Below are positions 45,211-54,431 of a stretch of 64,000 nt of DNA, piece after piece. How positions within the stretch are numbered: the stretch's first letter is position 1; each line of letters starts with the position of its first letter. A program made the translations under genes and the position numbers. The DNA is from Clostridium sp. (GTDB taxonomy: Bacteria > Bacillota > Clostridia > Clostridiales > Clostridiaceae), in NCBI GenBank assembly GCA_015058405.1, contig SVCL01000033.1:23888-87887 (forward strand), read 5' to 3'. The notes beneath the pieces are model-generated. The model worked only from the letters and a program-made list of their open reading frames with translations, did not search any database and was not told the DNA's origin.

Positions 45211-45759
45211 ATGAAAAAATTTGTATGTACAGTGTGTGGTTATATTCATGAAGGAGAAACAGCTCCAGAAAAGTGTCCAACTTGTGGAGTAGGAGCAGAA
45301 AAATTTGTTTTACAAACAGAAGGTCAAAGAACTTGGGCTTGTGAACATACAGTTGGAGTAGCGCAAGGATCACCAGAAGATATAATGGCAGATTTAAGAG
45401 CTAATTTCGAAGGGGAATGTTGTGAAGTAGGTATGTACTTAGCGATGGCTAGAGTTGCTCATAGAGAAGGTTATCCGGAAATTGGATTATACTGGGAAAA
45501 AGCGGCTTGGGAAGAAGCTGAACATGCTTCAAAGTTTGCTGAATTATTAGGAGAAGTAGTTACAGACTCAACTAAGAAAAATTTAGAAATGAGAGTAGAA
45601 GCTGAAAATGGAGCTACTGCTGGTAAATTCGATTTAGCAAAGAGAGCTAAAGAATTAAACTTAGATGCTATTCATGATACAGTTCATGAAATGGCTAAGG
45701 ATGAAGCTAGACATGGTAGAGCATTCGAAGGTTTATTAAACAGATACTTCGGTAAATAA
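45211..45759 (+). CDS. reverse rubrerythrin (NADH peroxidase type)
   Basis: 182 aa. The rubredoxin-like iron site comes first (C6, C9, C22, C25 in CTVCG and CPTCG), then a ferritin-like four-helix diiron domain with [34 protein letters not shown] and [13 protein letters not shown] supplying the Glu and His ligands. Classical rubrerythrin has the opposite domain order. Reverse rubrerythrins are the terminal peroxide (and oxygen) reductases of clostridia, receiving electrons from NADH via oxidoreductase/rubredoxin. RBS AGGGAGGA. Own promoter and terminator. Confidence 0.93.
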   Translation: MKKFVCTVCGYIHEGETAPEKCPTCGVGAEKFVLQTEGQRTWACEHTVGVAQGSPEDIMADLRANFEGECCEVGMYLAMARVAHREGYPEIGLYWEKAAWEEAEHASKFAELLGEVVTDSTKKNLEMRVEAENGATAGKFDLAKRAKELNLDAIHDTVHEMAKDEARHGRAFEGLLNRYFGK

Positions 45760-45788
45760 TAAATATAATAGTAATATCCTAAAATAAT

Positions 45789-45826
45789 AAGGTGTATCAG
45801 ATTATTTTCTGATGCACCTTTATTTA
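45789..45826 (+). terminator. terminator after reverse rubrerythrin
   Basis: AAGGTGTATCAGA (45789-45801) with TCTGATGCACCTT (45808-45820), one G-T pair, then TATTTAT; could also end the convergent acyltransferase transcript. Confidence 0.8.
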
Positions 45827-45878
45827 TAAATTTATTTTTATACTGTAAGTATATATTTTTAAAAATATTAAAACATGG

Positions 45879-46967
45879 CTAAGATATATTTGAACGGGTG
45901 GTTTTTATTGGAGATATATAATTTATTTTGGTAAATAAATATTTCCACTTTTTAATTAACCAAGAATCAAATCTATAAAGTACTTCAGCACATATTAAGC
46001 TTACTACTATTATTAGAAATGAATATATAATATCATTATTTATAAATAATAACTTATCACTACGTAGTATTAATATTGGTATTTCTTGAGCTAAGTATAT
46101 TTCATAAGAGCGTGTACCAAGATAAGTTAAACATTTATTATTAATTTTAACTTTTTTGCATATTAGCAAAATAGATAAAGGAAATAGACAAGATGAAACT
46201 TCTTGAAAACATAATCTTATAAGTCTTTGATTTATTAAGTGACAAGCACTGAAGCAACAAATAAATAATATAAGTACTGTAAACATAGTAATATAAAAAT
46301 TAATGTTAATACGTTTGAATTTCGTGGTGGTTCTATATACGTATAATATTAATCCGAATAAAAAGGAAAATATTGAATTATACCACCAAGATTCATAGTT
46401 ACATGAATAACAGAATATGCAATAAAAGCATGTACAAAAAAATACAGATATTAATATATAAGTATATTTTTTAAATAGCTTACATGATAAATAAAATGAC
46501 AAATAAAAATAGCATAAAGCTATTACATACCAAGAAAAGCTAACGATAGGAGTACCATTAATCAGTCCCAAAAGAAGATCTTTTACTTTAGTTCTTATAT
46601 TTAAAGAATTTCTTAAGATATAGTATAAAATATTTACATTTATATAAGGTATTAAAATGGATGGAAATCTTTTTGATATAAAATCGTCAAGATAAGAATC
46701 TCCTTTACAGTTAAGTTGATATAGTAATCCATAGCCTGATAAAACAAAAAAAACAGATACATTTAAAAATCCCAAATAGGATAAGGTATTAAAAATATAG
46801 CCACTAGAAGTTCTTTGAGAAATATGGTGAAATATTACTAGTACTGAAAATATTCCACGTAAAGGAATTGTTGAGTCTTTTGATAAATAATCATCATATG
46901 TCCCGTTATGTTTGAATTTTGCCCCATAAATAACAAACATGAAAAAAATAATTAGAATTATATCCAT
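45879..46967 (-). CDS. acyltransferase family 3 membrane protein (OafA-like)
   Basis: 362 aa with about ten membrane helices (PF01757). The catalytic-region motif is IPLRGIFSVLVIFHHISQRT, with arginine before and His-His after the helix, followed by VFFVLSGYGLLY. Such enzymes O-acetylate or succinylate exported glycans or lipids. The final ~15 residues are polar and cytoplasmic. Transcribed downstream of the alpha/beta hydrolase gene (110-base gap), so the two may act on the same ester, but that is speculation. Confidence 0.82.
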   Translation of the reverse strand: MDIILIIFFMFVIYGAKFKHNGTYDDYLSKDSTIPLRGIFSVLVIFHHISQRTSSGYIFNTLSYLGFLNVSVFFVLSGYGLLYQLNCKGDSYLDDFISKRFPSILIPYINVNILYYILRNSLNIRTKVKDLLLGLINGTPIVSFSWYVIALCYFYLSFYLSCKLFKKYTYILISVFFCTCFYCIFCYSCNYESWWYNSIFSFLFGLILYVYRTTTKFKRININFYITMFTVLILFICCFSACHLINQRLIRLCFQEVSSCLFPLSILLICKKVKINNKCLTYLGTRSYEIYLAQEIPILILRSDKLLFINNDIIYSFLIIVVSLICAEVLYRFDSWLIKKWKYLFTKINYISPIKTTRSNIS

Positions 46968-47077
46968 TGATAGTTCCCCCTATAGTTTGCAAGTTTATGC
47001 AAAACCATATAATGTATTAGAGTAATTTTAGCACTTGTTACAATTTATGTCTATCGAGTTGTGTTTTATGCTTATTC

Positions 47078-48034
47078 TTAATAGTATTTATATAAACATG
47101 AAGTAGCAAGTAATTCTTTTATCATTTTTATAAATATTTCTGTATCGTAGCAATGGATAGGTGTCTTGGAGTTTTTCACTATAATCTGAGAAGAATTTTT
47201 AGACCAAGTTAGCATAGCCTCTTGTGAATTAAGACAGTTTTCCTTAGAAGAAAAATATTTTTGATTTGAAGAGGTAATAATTCTAATTGGTATTCTATTT
47301 AAATCTATCCCATCTTTTAAACAAAGAGAAGAGTTGCTTTTTAAGTTATATATTTCTTTTAGAATATTTTCATTTAATAGATTTTTTAAAAATAAGGTTT
47401 TATTAAGTTTAGCTATTTTTTCAATATTAGAATTAATAAAGTGTTTTTTTATAGATGGAATTAATAAAATTAATCTTATAATTCCTGTGAATTTAAAAAA
47501 TGTAATAGTTCTTAATAATATTTTTGAAGGAATTTTCAAATTATTAATATAGTTTGGATTAACAGCATCTTCAAAAATTATACCTAAAACTTCATTAGGA
47601 TATAGCTTGGAGTAATGTAATGTTTGTAAACTACTTGTTGAGTAAGAGACAAATATATAAGGTGGTTTATGATTACACTTTTTGAGAAAAAATCTAAGAT
47701 TCTCAACATATTCATCAAGAGAAGTATATATTGATGAATCTTCACTAAAACCATAACCATAACTTTCATATATAGCAGTTTGGGTGAATTTTGAGACTTC
47801 TTCTTGAAGTTTATAGAAATCGCAATAAGGACTAGTTGTTTGAACACTTGGTAGAAATACTACTGTAGGAGAGTTATTTCCTTTAGAAATAAGAAATATA
47901 TTTCCTTTTTTTGTTGACATCATTGTATTAGGTGGAATTATTTTTTTTATTTCTTTAAATGTAAATATATCTTCAAATATTGAGCCTAATATTAAGAGAC
48001 ATAAGATAAAGAATAAAGTTAAATATATGTTCAT
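47078..48034 (-). CDS. alpha/beta hydrolase with atypical nucleophile elbow
   Basis: 318 aa: N-terminal membrane anchor or signal (YLTLFFILCLLILGSIF, about 4-20), then an alpha/beta hydrolase fold. TVVFLPSVQTTSPYCDFYKL and AIYESYGYGFSEDSS are the usual strand-3/oxyanion and strand-4 stretches. The nucleophile elbow, normally GxSxG, reads YIFVSYSTSSLQTLHY, with serine in place of both glycines. TPIHCYDTEIF near the C-terminus provides a possible catalytic His. It may be an active but divergent lipase/esterase or an inactive relative. Membrane-associated, extracytoplasmic. Confidence 0.72.
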   Translation of the reverse strand: MNIYLTLFFILCLLILGSIFEDIFTFKEIKKIIPPNTMMSTKKGNIFLISKGNNSPTVVFLPSVQTTSPYCDFYKLQEEVSKFTQTAIYESYGYGFSEDSSIYTSLDEYVENLRFFLKKCNHKPPYIFVSYSTSSLQTLHYSKLYPNEVLGIIFEDAVNPNYINNLKIPSKILLRTITFFKFTGIIRLILLIPSIKKHFINSNIEKIAKLNKTLFLKNLLNENILKEIYNLKSNSSLCLKDGIDLNRIPIRIITSSNQKYFSSKENCLNSQEAMLTWSKNSSQIIVKNSKTPIHCYDTEIFIKMIKELLATSCLYKYY

Positions 48035-48109
48035 ATTACTACCTCTTTTCTATAATTAATAAATCAAATATAAAACAAAAAACAACAATAGTCAAATTAT
48101 GGAAATTTA

Positions 48110-48137
48110 TTGATTAAAAAATATATAATGTTATAAT
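48110..48137 (+). promoter_or_regulatory. promoter of cardiolipin synthase gene
   Basis: TTGATT (48110-48115), 16 bases, TGTTATAAT (extended -10 ending 48137). Confidence 0.65.
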
Positions 48138-48180
48138 TGAACTAAATTAATTGCATACCAATGGGAGGAAGTAGTTAAGT

Positions 48181-49614
48181 ATGTATATTTGGTCAGTAGT
48201 GGTAATATTGTTATTGATAACAAATATGATATTTTCTTTATCGCTTATATTTATAGAAAGAAAAAATCCTACAACCACTTGGGCTTGGCTATTAATAATG
48301 ACAATATTACCGGGCTTAGGTTTTCTTATATATTTATTAATAGGTCAAAATTTCAGTAGAGAAAAATTGTTTAAAGATAAGAGAAAAAATGACAAACAAA
48401 AAAGAAAAGAATTATCTAATAGTTATTTTAAAAATAAAACCGGGCATCATGGAGTGCAGGAATGTTGGGATTTAATTAGAATGAACTATAACTATTGTAG
48501 TGCAAATTATACTACAGGAAATTCTGTAGATATATATTATAATGGGGAAGATAAGTTCAGACAATTAATTAATGATTTGGAAAATGCAAAAAAATTTATA
48601 CATATTCAATACTATATATTTAGAAGAGATTTATTGGGAAAAAAAATAATTAATATTTTAGAGAAAAAGGCTAAAGAAGGTGTACAGGTAAGATTCTTAG
48701 TCGATAGTATGGGGTCATATACTATAACCAAAAAGTATATGAAAAAGTTCACAGATAATGGAGGAAAGTTTGAAATATTTTTTCCAGGAATTTTACCACA
48801 TATTAATACTAGAATTAATTATAGAAATCATAGAAAGTTAGTAGTTATTGATGGGGAATATGGTTATACTGGTGGATTTAACGTAGGTAATGAATATGTA
48901 AATAAGGATGAAAAAATAGGCTTTTGGAGAGATACACATATACGAATACATGGAGAAGCAGTAAATGATTTAACAGATAGATTTTTAATGGATTGGTGTT
49001 ATGCTTCAGGTGAAAATATAGAAGATTTTAGTATATATTATCCTAAGTATGTATATGATAAAGGTGATATAGGAATACAAATAGTTACAAGTGGACCAGA
49101 CCATAATGAAGAGTATATAAAGCATGCGTATTTAAAGATGATTAATAATGCTAAGAAAAATATATATCTTGAAACTCCGTATTTTGTACCAGATGATCCT
49201 ATGTTAGAGGCATTAAAGTTATCAGCGTTATCAGGAGTTAATGTGAATATAATTATACCTGGAAAACCAGATCATATTTTTATGAAGTGGGCAGCTAGTG
49301 CTTATGTAGGAGAATTATTAGATGTGGGTGTTAAGATATACTTATATGAAAAAGGATTTATTCATTCTAAAACTATTTCAGTAGATGGAATTGTATCTTC
49401 TATTGGAACGGCTAATATGGATATTAGAAGTTTTAAACTCAATTTCGAAGTAAATGCTCTTATTTATGATGATAGGGTAGCAGAAGATTTAGAAAGACAA
49501 TTTGCTATAGATGTATCAAACTCTATTATAATGACAAAAGAAGAATATCATAAACGAAGTAAGAAATTAAGGATTAAGGAATCTTTGATTAGGTTACTTT
49601 CGCCAATATTATAA
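48181..49614 (+). CDS. cls: cardiolipin synthase
   Basis: 477 aa. Two N-terminal membrane helices (about 3-22 and 34-54, with the TWAWLLIMTILPGLGFLIYLLIG cardiolipin-synthase N-domain) followed by two phospholipase D domains: NHRKLVVIDGEYGYTGGFN (HxK(x)4D, first HKD) and GFIHSKTISVDGIVSSIGTANMD (second HKD). Condenses two phosphatidylglycerol molecules, or PG and another lipid, to cardiolipin in the membrane. Upstream GGGAGG is 12 bases from the ATG, slightly far. Clostridial genomes often carry more than one cls. Confidence 0.93.
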   Translation: MYIWSVVVILLLITNMIFSLSLIFIERKNPTTTWAWLLIMTILPGLGFLIYLLIGQNFSREKLFKDKRKNDKQKRKELSNSYFKNKTGHHGVQECWDLIRMNYNYCSANYTTGNSVDIYYNGEDKFRQLINDLENAKKFIHIQYYIFRRDLLGKKIINILEKKAKEGVQVRFLVDSMGSYTITKKYMKKFTDNGGKFEIFFPGILPHINTRINYRNHRKLVVIDGEYGYTGGFNVGNEYVNKDEKIGFWRDTHIRIHGEAVNDLTDRFLMDWCYASGENIEDFSIYYPKYVYDKGDIGIQIVTSGPDHNEEYIKHAYLKMINNAKKNIYLETPYFVPDDPMLEALKLSALSGVNVNIIIPGKPDHIFMKWAASAYVGELLDVGVKIYLYEKGFIHSKTISVDGIVSSIGTANMDIRSFKLNFEVNALIYDDRVAEDLERQFAIDVSNSIIMTKEEYHKRSKKLRIKESLIRLLSPIL

Positions 49615-49620
49615 AAAATG

Positions 49621-49648
49621 TTGACAGTAATTGTTGTTTTGATATAAT
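49621..49648 (+). promoter_or_regulatory. near-consensus promoter of the aromatic amino acid operon
   Basis: TTGACA (49621-49626), 16 bases, TATAAT (49643-49648), with TGA directly before giving an extended -10. Both hexamers are perfect, the strongest promoter in the window; it starts a ~300-base leader ahead of aroF1. A promoter this strong would need downstream control. Confidence 0.85.
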
Positions 49649-49726
49649 ATTTTTAAAAGGGTATAAAATTTGGAAATGTATTAGAGAAAATGTAAAAAAA
49701 ATTACGATTTAATACTGGAGGATGTT

Positions 49727-49861
49727 ATGAAAGGAATTATTGATAAATTTATAGTAAAATATTATAGCTTTTTTTATTTTAGATTCTGGGGCTTTTATTT
49801 TAGTGCTGGCTATTTATTTTACAAAAAAAATAATAATTCGTTTCTAATGGGGAAGGTATAG
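49727..49861 (+). CDS. aromatic-rich leader peptide (44 aa) of the aro operon
   Basis: ATG at 49727 lies five bases after GGAGG; stop TAG at 49859-49861. The peptide runs MKGIIDKFIVK, then YYSFFYFRFWGFYF (residues 12-25), then SAGYLFYKKNNNSFLMGKV. Eleven of the 14 residues 12-25, and 16 of 44 overall, are Phe, Tyr or Trp. It is preceded by a near-perfect promoter and followed after 36 bases by an intrinsic terminator ahead of aroF1, which is the plan of pheL/trpL-type attenuation. Ribosome stalling at the Phe/Tyr codons when charged tRNA is scarce would let transcription continue into aroF1. No T-box sequence is present. It could instead be a small membrane peptide; context favours a leader. 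Confidence 0.8.
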   Translation: MKGIIDKFIVKYYSFFYFRFWGFYFSAGYLFYKKNNNSFLMGKV

Positions 49862-49897
49862 AAATAAATATTTATATGATTTATTTAGTTTATTATT

Positions 49898-49926
49898 AAG
49901 AGAACTCATTAGTAGTTCTCTTTTTT
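49898..49926 (+). terminator. attenuator terminator before aroF1
   Basis: AAGAGAACT (49898-49906), loop CATTAGT, AGTTCTCTT (49914-49922), then TTTTAA: nine perfect pairs with six T residues. It sits between the leader peptide and aroF1, 35 bases before the aroF1 ATG. A competing pairing CTAATGGG (49844-49851) with CTCATTAG (49905-49912) would disrupt it; a further AU hairpin (49862-49869 with 49879-49886) lies between. Confidence 0.85.
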
Positions 49927-49961
49927 AATTATAAAAATAAATAAAATTAGGGGGCAAAAAA

Positions 49962-50975
49962 ATGATAGTAATTTTAAAACCAGGTACAACTAAAAAACAA
50001 ATTGATGATTTAGCAAATGCAATTGAAAGAAAAGGGGTTCAAGTTAATCCTGTAATAGGAAAAGATCTTATTATATTAGGACTAGTTGGGGATACTAGTA
50101 AGATAGATCATACTCAAATAGAAGCTAATGGTAATGTTGAACGAGTTATGCATGTAGCAGAACCATTTAAGAAAGCTAATAAGATGTTTCATCCAGATCC
50201 GTCTATAATAGATGTTAATGGTAATAAAATTGGTGGGAATAAATTAGCTATGATAGCTGGACCATGCTCAGTTGAAAATGAAACTCAAATAGTATCTATA
50301 GCAGAAGAGGTAAAGAAGAGTGGAGCAAATTTCTTACGTGGTGGTGCATTTAAACCTAGAACTTCACCTTATTCATTCCAAGGTTTAAAATATGAAGGAC
50401 TAGAATTATTAAAGATTGCAAAGCAAAAAACAGGACTTCCAATAGTAACAGAATTAATGTCCCCATATGATATTGAAAAATTCGTTGAAGATGTTGATAT
50501 AATTCAAGTAGGTGCAAGAAACATGCAAAACTTTGATTTATTAAAGGAGCTTGGAAAAACTAACAAAACAATACTTTTAAAAAGAGGATTATCAGCAACT
50601 ATAGAAGAATGGTTAATGTCAGCTGAATATATTATGGCTGGTGGAAATGAAAATATAGTTCTTTGCGAAAGAGGTATAAGAACATTTGAAACTTATACTA
50701 GAAATACATTAGATTTAAGTGCAATTCCAGCTATAAAGAAACTAAGTCATTTACCAGTAGTAGTAGATCCTAGCCATGCAGCAGGTAAGTGGTGGATGGT
50801 AGATCCATTATCAAAGGCAGCAGTTGCAATAGGCGCAGATGGTCTTATAATAGAAGTTCATAACGATCCTGCTAATGCATTATGTGATGGACAACAATCT
50901 ATAAAACCAAGTGTATATGATAAGTTAGTAGGAGAACTTAGAGTAATTGCAGGTGCTGTTGGAAGAGAAATTTAA
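49962..50975 (+). CDS. aroF: 3-deoxy-7-phosphoheptulonate synthase (AroF), copy 1
   Basis: 337 aa type I-beta DAHP synthase, which condenses PEP and erythrose-4-phosphate to start the shikimate pathway. Residues ~1-70 are an ACT/ferredoxin-like regulatory domain ([21 protein letters not shown]). The barrel shows [76 protein letters not shown] and [12 protein letters not shown] close paralog lies 7 kb downstream in the same operon; the two could differ in feedback inhibitor. GGGGGC precedes the ATG. First gene after the attenuator. Confidence 0.95.
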   Translation: MIVILKPGTTKKQIDDLANAIERKGVQVNPVIGKDLIILGLVGDTSKIDHTQIEANGNVERVMHVAEPFKKANKMFHPDPSIIDVNGNKIGGNKLAMIAGPCSVENETQIVSIAEEVKKSGANFLRGGAFKPRTSPYSFQGLKYEGLELLKIAKQKTGLPIVTELMSPYDIEKFVEDVDIIQVGARNMQNFDLLKELGKTNKTILLKRGLSATIEEWLMSAEYIMAGGNENIVLCERGIRTFETYTRNTLDLSAIPAIKKLSHLPVVVDPSHAAGKWWMVDPLSKAAVAIGADGLIIEVHNDPANALCDGQQSIKPSVYDKLVGELRVIAGAVGREI

Positions 50976-50993
50976 TTATAAAGGATGATTAAT

Positions 50994-52058
50994 GTGGGAA
51001 GAAATTTATATGTTGATTTAGGTGAAAATAGTTATAACATTTTAATTGAAAAAGGCCTATTAAATAGAATAGGTGAAGAAGTTAAAAATATTTATAAAGG
51101 AAAAAAGATATTTATAATAACAGATGAAAATGTTAATAAACACTATGGAAAAAAGGTTAAGGATTCTCTTGAGGAATCTGGATTCATAACACAAACATTA
51201 GTTTTGAAAGCAGGAGAAGAAACAAAATCTTTTCAAACACTTCCTACTATATATAATGAATTATTAGATTTTAAATTAACTAGAAAAGATTTAATAATAA
51301 CTCTAGGAGGAGGCGTAATAGGAGACTTAGGGGGATTTGCAGCCTCCTCCTTCTTAAGAGGAGTTGCTTTTGTGCAAATTCCTACCTCATTATTAGCTCA
51401 AGTTGATAGTTCAGTAGGCGGGAAGGTAGCAGTTGATTTAGAACGTGGCAAAAACTTGGTAGGAAGTTTTTATCAACCAAAAGCTGTTTTTATTGACCCG
51501 AATGTCTTGGATACTTTATCAGAAAAATTCTATAAGGATGGTATGGGTGAAGTAATTAAATATGGTTGCATTAAAGATAAAGATCTATTTTGTAAATTAG
51601 AAAAGTTGAAAAATAGAAAAGAAGTAATGGAGCATATTGAAGATATAATTTATACATGTTGTTTAATAAAGAAAACAGTAGTTGAGCATGATGAAAAAGA
51701 TTTAGGTGAAAGAATGTTACTTAACTTTGGGCATACTTTAGGTCATGCAATAGAAGCTTTTTATAATTTTAAGAAGTATAGTCATGGGGAAGCAGTTGCT
51801 ATAGGTATGTATAACATTTCATTAAAAAGTGAAGCTATAAATATATCAGCAAAAGGAACAGCGGAAAGAATCAAAAATATATTAATTAATTATGATTTGC
51901 CATATACAATGCATGTAGATGATAATAAGGCTATTGTAAATACAATTGCTTTGGATAAAAAGAATTTAGGTTCTACTCTAAAGATAATATTATTAAAAGA
52001 AATAGGGGAGAGTATTATTTATGATACAACACCTGATTTTTTTAAGGAAGGAGTATAA
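50994..52058 (+). CDS. aroB: 3-dehydroquinate synthase
   Basis: 354 aa from the GTG at 50994, six bases after AAGGATG; an ATG three codons earlier (50985) has almost no room for a ribosome site. NAD-dependent cyclisation of DAHP to 3-dehydroquinate. Motifs: [37 protein letters not shown] (NAD loop), [36 protein letters not shown] and the zinc-binding [23 protein letters not shown]. Length is normal. Confidence 0.95.
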   Translation: MGRNLYVDLGENSYNILIEKGLLNRIGEEVKNIYKGKKIFIITDENVNKHYGKKVKDSLEESGFITQTLVLKAGEETKSFQTLPTIYNELLDFKLTRKDLIITLGGGVIGDLGGFAASSFLRGVAFVQIPTSLLAQVDSSVGGKVAVDLERGKNLVGSFYQPKAVFIDPNVLDTLSEKFYKDGMGEVIKYGCIKDKDLFCKLEKLKNRKEVMEHIEDIIYTCCLIKKTVVEHDEKDLGERMLLNFGHTLGHAIEAFYNFKKYSHGEAVAIGMYNISLKSEAINISAKGTAERIKNILINYDLPYTMHVDDNKAIVNTIALDKKNLGSTLKIILLKEIGESIIYDTTPDFFKEGV

Positions 52059-52060
52059 AA

Positions 52061-53359
52061 GTGGGAAAATTAAAGATAAATCCAGTAAAACTTAAAGGAA
52101 GTGTAAAAATCCCACCTTCAAAAAGTATGGCTCATAGAGCTGTTATATGTTCAGCACTAAGTGATGGAATAAGTAAAATCAGTAATTTAGATTTTTCAGA
52201 TGATATTATAGCTACTATTAATGCAATGAGGGCTTTAGGAGCAGTAATTACAAATAAGGATGGTTACCTAGAAGTTAAGGGTATTAATTCAAAGGAATTA
52301 ATTAAGGAAAGAGATTTTGAAAGGGTAATAGATTGCAATGAATCTGGATCTACATTAAGGTTTCTTATACCCATAGCTTTAGCTTTTGAAGGTGTAACTA
52401 GATTTGTAGGAAGAGGAAATCTTGGAAAGAGGCCATTAAATACTTATTATGAGATTTTTGAAAAACAAGGTATTAATTATGAGTATAAAGAAGAAATCCT
52501 CGATTTAATTATTTCTGGATTATTAAAAAATGATGAATTCAGAGTGAAGGGTGATATAAGTTCACAATTTATATCAGGATTAATGTTTGCACTACCTTTA
52601 TTAAATGGCGATTCTAAAATAATAATAACTACAGAACTTGAATCTAAGGGATATATAGATTTGACTTTAGCCGCATTAAGAGATTTTGGTATAGAAATTA
52701 TAAATAATAATTATAAAGAATTTATTATAAGAGGAAATCAAAAGTATATAAGTAGGGATTATAGAGTTGAAGGAGATTACTCACAAGGTGCATTTTTCTT
52801 ATCAGCAGATGCTATTGGCTCAGATATTGAAGTATTAGATTTAAGAAAAGAATCACTTCAAGGAGATAAAGAGGTAATAGACATATTAGAAAGAATGGGA
52901 GTAGAAATTGGTATAAAAGAAAATTCTATATCAGTTAATAAGAGTGAGTTAAAATCAACAGTGATAGATGCATCACAATGTCCAGATATAATTCCAACTT
53001 TATCTGTAGTAGCAGCTTTAAGTGAAGGTACAACAGAAATAATAAATGCTGAAAGACTTAGAATTAAAGAATGCGATAGACTTACAGCTGTTAGAGAAGA
53101 ATTAAATAAGTTAGGTGCAAAGATTGAAGAAAAAAAAGATGGATTAATTATTGAAGGAGTAAAGGAATTTGATGGCGATGTAGAAGTTTGGAGTCATAAG
53201 GATCATAGAATTGCTATGAGTCTTGCGGTAGCCTCAACTAAATGTAAATCTCCTATAATACTTAAAGACTTTGAATGTGTTTCAAAATCTTATCCTAATT
53301 TCTTTGAAGATTTTAAAATGTTAGGAGGAAATTTTAGTGAGTGGAGTATGGGGGAATAA
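52061..53359 (+). CDS. aroA: 3-phosphoshikimate 1-carboxyvinyltransferase (EPSP synthase)
   Basis: 432 aa starting at GTG 52061, seven bases after AAGGAAGGAG. Motifs: IPPSKSMAHRAVICSALS (N-terminal SKS), the PEP/S3P region GNLGKRPLNTYYEIF with ESGSTLRFLIPIA before it, and RIKECDRLTAVREELNKLGA plus SHKDHRIAMSLAVAS at the C-terminus. Residue pattern (no LFLGNAGTA-type motif; ESGSTLRFL instead) is of the class II/low-G+C bacterial type. Overlaps aroC by 23 bases. Confidence 0.95.
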   Translation: MGKLKINPVKLKGSVKIPPSKSMAHRAVICSALSDGISKISNLDFSDDIIATINAMRALGAVITNKDGYLEVKGINSKELIKERDFERVIDCNESGSTLRFLIPIALAFEGVTRFVGRGNLGKRPLNTYYEIFEKQGINYEYKEEILDLIISGLLKNDEFRVKGDISSQFISGLMFALPLLNGDSKIIITTELESKGYIDLTLAALRDFGIEIINNNYKEFIIRGNQKYISRDYRVEGDYSQGAFFLSADAIGSDIEVLDLRKESLQGDKEVIDILERMGVEIGIKENSISVNKSELKSTVIDASQCPDIIPTLSVVAALSEGTTEIINAERLRIKECDRLTAVREELNKLGAKIEEKKDGLIIEGVKEFDGDVEVWSHKDHRIAMSLAVASTKCKSPIILKDFECVSKSYPNFFEDFKMLGGNFSEWSMGE

Positions 53360-54431
53360 TTTAAAAATATCTATATTTGGAGAATCTCATGGAGGAGCTA
53401 TAGGAATAACAATAGATGGTCTTCCTTCAGGGGTTAAATTAGACTTAGAAAAAATAGATGAGGAAATGAAAAGAAGGGCTCCAGGTAGAAATAACTTATC
53501 AACAGCTAGAAAAGAGGGAGATAAACCTGAAATCTTAAGCGGTTTTTTTGAAGGAAGAACTACAGGAACTCCTTTATGTGCAATAATTAGAAACAGTGAT
53601 ACTAGATCAAGAGATTATGGAAAACTTAAGGATTTAATGAGACCAGGCCATGCAGATTTTACAGGAAATATAAGATACAGTGGATTTAATGATTACAGAG
53701 GTGGTGGTCATTTTTCAGGAAGAATAACTGCTCCATTAGTATTTTGTGGTGCTGTTTGTAAGCAAATATTATCTAAAAAGGGAATAGAAATTGGTGCTCA
53801 TATAAAATCTATAAAGAACGTTAATGATTTAAGTTTTAATTATGTAAGTATATCTAAAGAAGAATTAAATAATCTTAGAAAAATGGAATTACCTATAATA
53901 GATGCTTCTAAAGAAGAAACTATGAGAAGTACAATTTTAGAGGCTAGAAAACAAGGAGATTCTGTTGGAGGAATTATTGAATGTGCTGCTATTGGAATAG
54001 AGGCAGGAATAGGAGATCCTTTCTTTGATTCTGTAGAATCTACATTATCTCATTTATTATTTTCGGTTCCAGCAGTAAAGGGCATTGAATTTGGTTTAGG
54101 ATTTGGATCAACAGAGATTTATGGATCAGAGAATAATGATGAATATTATTATGAAAATGAAGAAGTAAAAACAAGAACCAATAATAATGGTGGTATTTTA
54201 GGTGGTATAACAAATGGAATGCCTATTATATTTAAGGTAGCTATAAAACCAACTCCATCTATAAGTAAAGAGCAAAAAACAATAAATATAAAAGATAAAA
54301 AAAATGAAACATTAGTTATAGAAGGAAGACATGATCCCTGCATAGTTCAAAGAGCAATTCCTGTAATTGAAGCGGTAACAGCAATAGGATTACTTGATTT
54401 GTTGAAGGGGGGATATGGATGTCAGATTTAG
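53337..54431 (+). CDS. aroC: chorismate synthase
   Basis: 364 aa from GTG 53337, eight bases after AGGAGG. Converts EPSP to chorismate with reduced FMN. Conserved stretches: SIFGESHGGAIGITIDGLPSG, RAPGRNNLSTARKEGDKPEILSGFFEGRTTGTPL, RPGHADFTGNIRYSGFNDYRGGGHFSGR and GAVCKQIL, then NNNGGILGGITNGMPIIFKVAIKPTPSI. Overlaps aroA upstream and pheA (first 13 bases) downstream, a compact translation-coupled block. Confidence 0.96.
   Translation: MSGVWGNNLKISIFGESHGGAIGITIDGLPSGVKLDLEKIDEEMKRRAPGRNNLSTARKEGDKPEILSGFFEGRTTGTPLCAIIRNSDTRSRDYGKLKDLMRPGHADFTGNIRYSGFNDYRGGGHFSGRITAPLVFCGAVCKQILSKKGIEIGAHIKSIKNVNDLSFNYVSISKEELNNLRKMELPIIDASKEETMRSTILEARKQGDSVGGIIECAAIGIEAGIGDPFFDSVESTLSHLLFSVPAVKGIEFGLGFGSTEIYGSENNDEYYYENEEVKTRTNNNGGILGGITNGMPIIFKVAIKPTPSISKEQKTINIKDKKNETLVIEGRHDPCIVQRAIPVIEAVTAIGLLDLLKGGYGCQI

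Noticed and set aside
47584..47847. Alternative minus-strand frame inside the alpha/beta hydrolase gene
   Set aside because: It is a shifted reading of the hydrolase gene; the hydrolase frame is intact, so it does not indicate a frameshift.
49615..49961. T-box riboswitch before aroF1
   Set aside because: No TGGTACCACGG-type T-box bulge or stem I motifs occur in the leader; the terminator is preceded instead by the aromatic-rich reading frame.
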